Origin: JAVBKV01 sp031553885
GTDB taxonomy: Bacteria > Bacteroidota > Bacteroidia > Bacteroidales > Azobacteroidaceae
Direction: 5' to 3'
NCBI GenBank assembly: GCA_031553885.1
Contig: JAVBKV010000040.1
Location: forward strand, 100,819 to 164,818
DNA: 64,000 nt
A program made the position numbers and the translations under genes. The notes under the pieces are model-generated. The model saw only the letters and a program-made list of their open reading frames with translations, was not told where the DNA came from and ran no database searches. Numbering within the stretch: the first letter of the stretch is position 1; the number at the start of each line of letters is the position of its first letter. Shown piece by piece: positions 62,346 through 64,000 of this stretch.

Positions 62346-62648
62346 TTATTTTTTTGAAGCCCGTTCCTTCACGACCAATTTTGCATCCTGCAACTTACGT
62401 CCCAATTCGTCGTCTTTGGCCACAAGCAAAATATCTTTGTCAAGCCCTAATACGGCAAGTACCCTGAAATAATAGCCGATGGCAACACCTTCGTCGCCTT
62501 TTTCTACTTTTATCAGCGTATTTCGGGAAATCCCCGCACGTTCAGCAACTTGTTCCGACGACAAGTCCCTGCGCAAACGCGCATACTTTATGTTTTCACC
62601 CAAAGAAGCCAATGTTCTTTTCTGACCGGGAAGTAAAGGACGCTTCAT
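62346..62648 (-). CDS. HipB-like antitoxin, helix-turn-helix regulator
   Basis: 100 residues. Xre/Cro-type helix-turn-helix at about 18-70 (LGENIKYARLRRDLSSEQVAERAGISRNTLIKVEKG) followed by a helical tail rich in Lys and Asp (DDELGRKLQDAKLVVKERASKK). It should bind HipA and repress the operon. It is directly upstream of hipA. A palindrome TTATAA-tgt-TTATAA touches the start codon and may be its operator. Confidence 0.88.
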   Translation of the reverse strand: MKRPLLPGQKRTLASLGENIKYARLRRDLSSEQVAERAGISRNTLIKVEKGDEGVAIGYYFRVLAVLGLDKDILLVAKDDELGRKLQDAKLVVKERASKK

Positions 62649-62649
62649 T

Positions 62650-62701
62650 TTATAATGTTTATAATTATGCGCAAATATACAACTATTTGTTCATATTCAA
62701 A
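62650..62701 (-). promoter_or_regulatory. hipBA promoter and candidate operator
   Basis: Minus strand: TTTG (62701-62698), 18-bp spacer, TATATTTG (62679-62672). Between the -7 box and the ATG lies the palindrome TTATAA (62650-62655), tgt, TTATAA (62659-62664). This fits autoregulation by the antitoxin. Confidence 0.6.
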
Positions 62702-63008
62702 TACAATAAATGATTTTTATGAAAATCTTGTTTGGATATGGAAATTTGCTAAAAACGGATTCGGATTTCGGAAAATAGGGGCAATCATAACCTCTTTTTC
62801 TCGTTTTTCATACCCAATGACTATATAATCAGAAAATGACCCTATAAAAAGCAAATAGCCTATTATCATCAATTTTGCACAATTATCATGTCGATGATAA
62901 TGATGCAAAAAAGTGATGATAATCTCTAAAACAGAGGGGATTAAATTTATAATTGGGATAATAATACTGCTAATTCTAATAAAAGCAGTGTTATTTTCCT
63001 TAATTCGG
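62702..63008. other. Region without a supported gene between hipB and the integrase remnant
   Basis: About 300 bp, AT-rich. It holds repeated ATGATGAT-like stretches (TTATCATCAATTTTGC, then TGTCGATGATAATGATGC) but no clear repeat unit. An open minus-strand frame across it has no start in a sensible place and begins as a shadow of the integrase. Confidence 0.35.
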
Positions 63009-63203
63009 TCATAATCCGATTGCAGACAATTGTTTGCCCAATTCATCCATGTCTTTAGACAGTTTTGCATCTGTAATTTTAGCATACAGTTGTGTCGTTC
63101 GGATATTGGCATGTTCCAAGAGTTTTGACACACTTTCCATCGGCAATCCATTGGATAGCGCAATAGTCGTAGCTGCTGTATGGCGGCTCATGTGGAAACT
63201 TTT
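63009..63203 (-). pseudogene. C-terminal remnant of a tyrosine recombinase (integrase)
   Basis: About 64 residues survive: KSFHMSRHTAATTIALSNG, LPMESVSKLLEHANIRTTQ, LYAKITDAKLSKDMDELGKQ. The catalytic Arg of HxxR (RHT), the later His in LEHANI and the nucleophile Tyr in QLYAKI are all present. An in-frame TAG (63206-63204) sits just before, and no N-terminal part remains. It marks the end of a former integrative element, such as a conjugative transposon; hipBA lies immediately downstream. Confidence 0.85.
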
Positions 63204-63457
63204 CTAAGAAACGACTAACACCAGAACAACGAACGTCAGGCGTAATATGCTCATAATGAAGCGTATTTATTAAATTTGCCGTTTTGTGAAAAACGTAAAA
63301 TCGCACATTATAGCATGGTTTCAGTTACCAAACCGTTAGCCGGATAGTTACCGGAATGCGAATAGGTAACAAGGCGCAGATTATAGAAATTCAAACTGCC
63401 TCTTTAGTTTTGATTTGCAGTATTTTACCCAACAAAGGACGCTTATAGAACAGGTAA
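63204..63457. other. No gene recognised
   Basis: About 250 bp of probably decayed element DNA between the integrase remnant and a short open frame. Frames are interrupted, and no family could be identified. Confidence 0.35.
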
Positions 63458-63601
63458 TTTTACCAATTAAAAAATAATAACTCGACACTGGCGCAGTTAG
63501 GGTGCAACATCCTATGGAAAATGTTCCGGCAGGGTCTGATTGAATATCAGGGATTGTACATGAACCTTGATACGATGAAGGTGAATCCGGTACTGGTGTG
63601 A
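63458..63601 (+). pseudogene. C-terminal fragment of an unidentified protein
   Basis: Open plus-strand frame without a start that reads STLAQLGCNILWKMFRQG, LIEYQGLYMNLDTMKVNPVL and stops at 63599-63601. The composition is protein-like and looks like the end of a globular domain, but I cannot name it. It lies in the remnant zone. Confidence 0.35.
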
Positions 63602-63755
63602 TACTCAATACTTAAAATCCAGGAGACAGTACCGATTGCTTCCGGAACCCTGCTGGAAGTGACCGGTTACCTTATAAAACTATATTTATCAGGGTGGAGC
63701 CAAAGCAATAAAAACAATTCAAAAGGAATTTTTGATATCATTTTTTTTAGTCTAA

Positions 63756-63811
63756 AGTAAACGAGTTGATGAGTTTTATTCTTAGCTTATTTACTCGTCA
63801 ACTCGTTTACT
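63756..63811. repeat. Hairpin of octamer units between remnant zone and DUF1214 gene
   Basis: Left arm 63756-63774 and right arm 63793-63811 pair over 19 bp with one G-T wobble, around an 18-base loop. On the minus strand, 5 bp after the DUF1214 gene stop, it reads AGTAAACG, AGTTGACG, AGTAAATA: 8-base units each with a stop codon. It probably ends transcription of that gene. Confidence 0.6.
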
Positions 63812-63816
63812 GATTT

Positions 63817-64000
63817 TTATTTTACTTCCTCAAAATCGTCGATTTTCCACGTTTTGTCAATAATCGGTTTTTCTACTCCATAAAAACGCAGGATGATTTC
63901 CGTATTTACCCCCTCTTTCGTTGGTATCCAGTTCGATTCTTTACCTGCAGGAGGCTTAGGGGCGAGGTAAAGGTCGACCGAACCATCGGCATTTTTTGCC
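63817..64000 (-). CDS. DUF1254/DUF1214 protein, C-terminal end
   Basis: Partial; the gene continues beyond the right edge. The last 61 codons read NADGSVDLYLAPKPPAGKES, NWIPTKEGVNTEIILRFYGVEK, KTWKIDDFEEVK and a TAA at 63819-63817. This is the C-terminal strand set of DUF1214, with the conserved NW(I/L)PT and LRFYGPEK-type motifs. These proteins are usually exported and of unknown biochemical role. Confidence 0.85.
   Translation of the reverse strand, partial: AKNADGSVDLYLAPKPPAGKESNWIPTKEGVNTEIILRFYGVEKPIIDKTWKIDDFEEVK

Noticed and set aside
62717..63163. 148-residue minus-strand open frame
   Set aside because: Its first part is an out-of-frame shadow of the integrase remnant and the rest is AT-rich DNA without a match; no sensible start.
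1..64000. tRNA or rRNA genes, CRISPR arrays, an origin of replication
   Set aside because: I saw no cloverleaf, rRNA core sequence, regularly spaced repeat-spacer array or DnaA-box cluster. Without a covariance search a diverged small RNA could still be missed.

Overview
The window looks like chromosomal DNA of a Bacteroidales bacterium (phylum Bacteroidota). The evidence is: TonB-dependent receptors with an N-terminal carboxypeptidase-like domain; many SPII lipoproteins; ECF sigma factors paired with single-pass anti-sigma-like proteins; the conserved order dut / TPR / DUF4292 / EnvC-like; a NagB-deacetylase fusion; promoters of the Bacteroidota type (TTTG, about 19 bp, TAnnTTTG); and two secreted proteins whose C termini resemble type IX secretion (T9SS) sorting domains. 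The sorting domains point away from Bacteroides sensu stricto towards relatives such as Parabacteroides, Odoribacter or Dysgonomonas, but the genus cannot be fixed from sequence alone.

Layout. 1-6.7 kb: a TonB receptor with a DUF4876 lipoprotein, a cell-surface protein built on a duplicated module, and a lipocalin-like lipoprotein. 6.8-13.7 kb: a two-gene glycan operon, a ricin-GH2 beta-galactosidase and a TIM-barrel isomerase fused to a GH78 rhamnosidase. 13.7-19.4 kb: a leucine-rich-repeat surface protein with a lipocalin-like partner, then an ECF sigma/anti-sigma-like pair with small secreted proteins, one split by a stop codon. 19.8-28.4 kb: cold-shock protein, a small FeoB-associated-type protein, then an envelope/queuosine operon (dut, TPR, DUF4292, EnvC-like, unknown, queC, queF, outer-membrane protein). 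28.4-31.3 kb: an AT-rich surface-polysaccharide pair. 31.4-39.7 kb: xseB, ispD, recG, a secreted unknown, membrane pyrophosphatase and a K+/H+ antiporter. 39.7-43.8 kb: an O-acetylation cluster (MBOAT plus two SGNH hydrolases). 43.9-57.4 kb: NagB-deacetylase, DUF4870, S9 peptidase, ispE, an EamA transporter, asparaginase, a second ECF sigma module, a PDZ/DUF4136 protein and a large membrane protein. 57.8-64 kb: topB, then an accessory zone with transposase, GyrI-like and integrase remnants, an intact hipBA-type toxin-antitoxin pair, an inverted-repeat cassette containing a promoter motif, and the end of a DUF1214 protein.

The most unusual signal is not a gene. Several genes (queC, dut, recG, hppA and the MBOAT gene) end inside short tandem arrays of 7- or 8-base units, each carrying a TGA or TAA. 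Because 7 and 8 are not multiples of 3, each array offers stop codons in all three frames, and the gene's own stop is one unit of it. Related arrays follow two further genes. Where two such arrays face each other between convergent genes they form a 49-bp perfect inverted repeat. One array also carries the -33 element of the neighbouring antiporter promoter, so a change in unit number would change promoter spacing. Other points worth attention are the 17-bp inverted-repeat cassette beside hipBA, a 16-bp inverted repeat with twin palindromes before the lipocalin/LRR operon, and a NagB-like protein that has lost its catalytic histidine.
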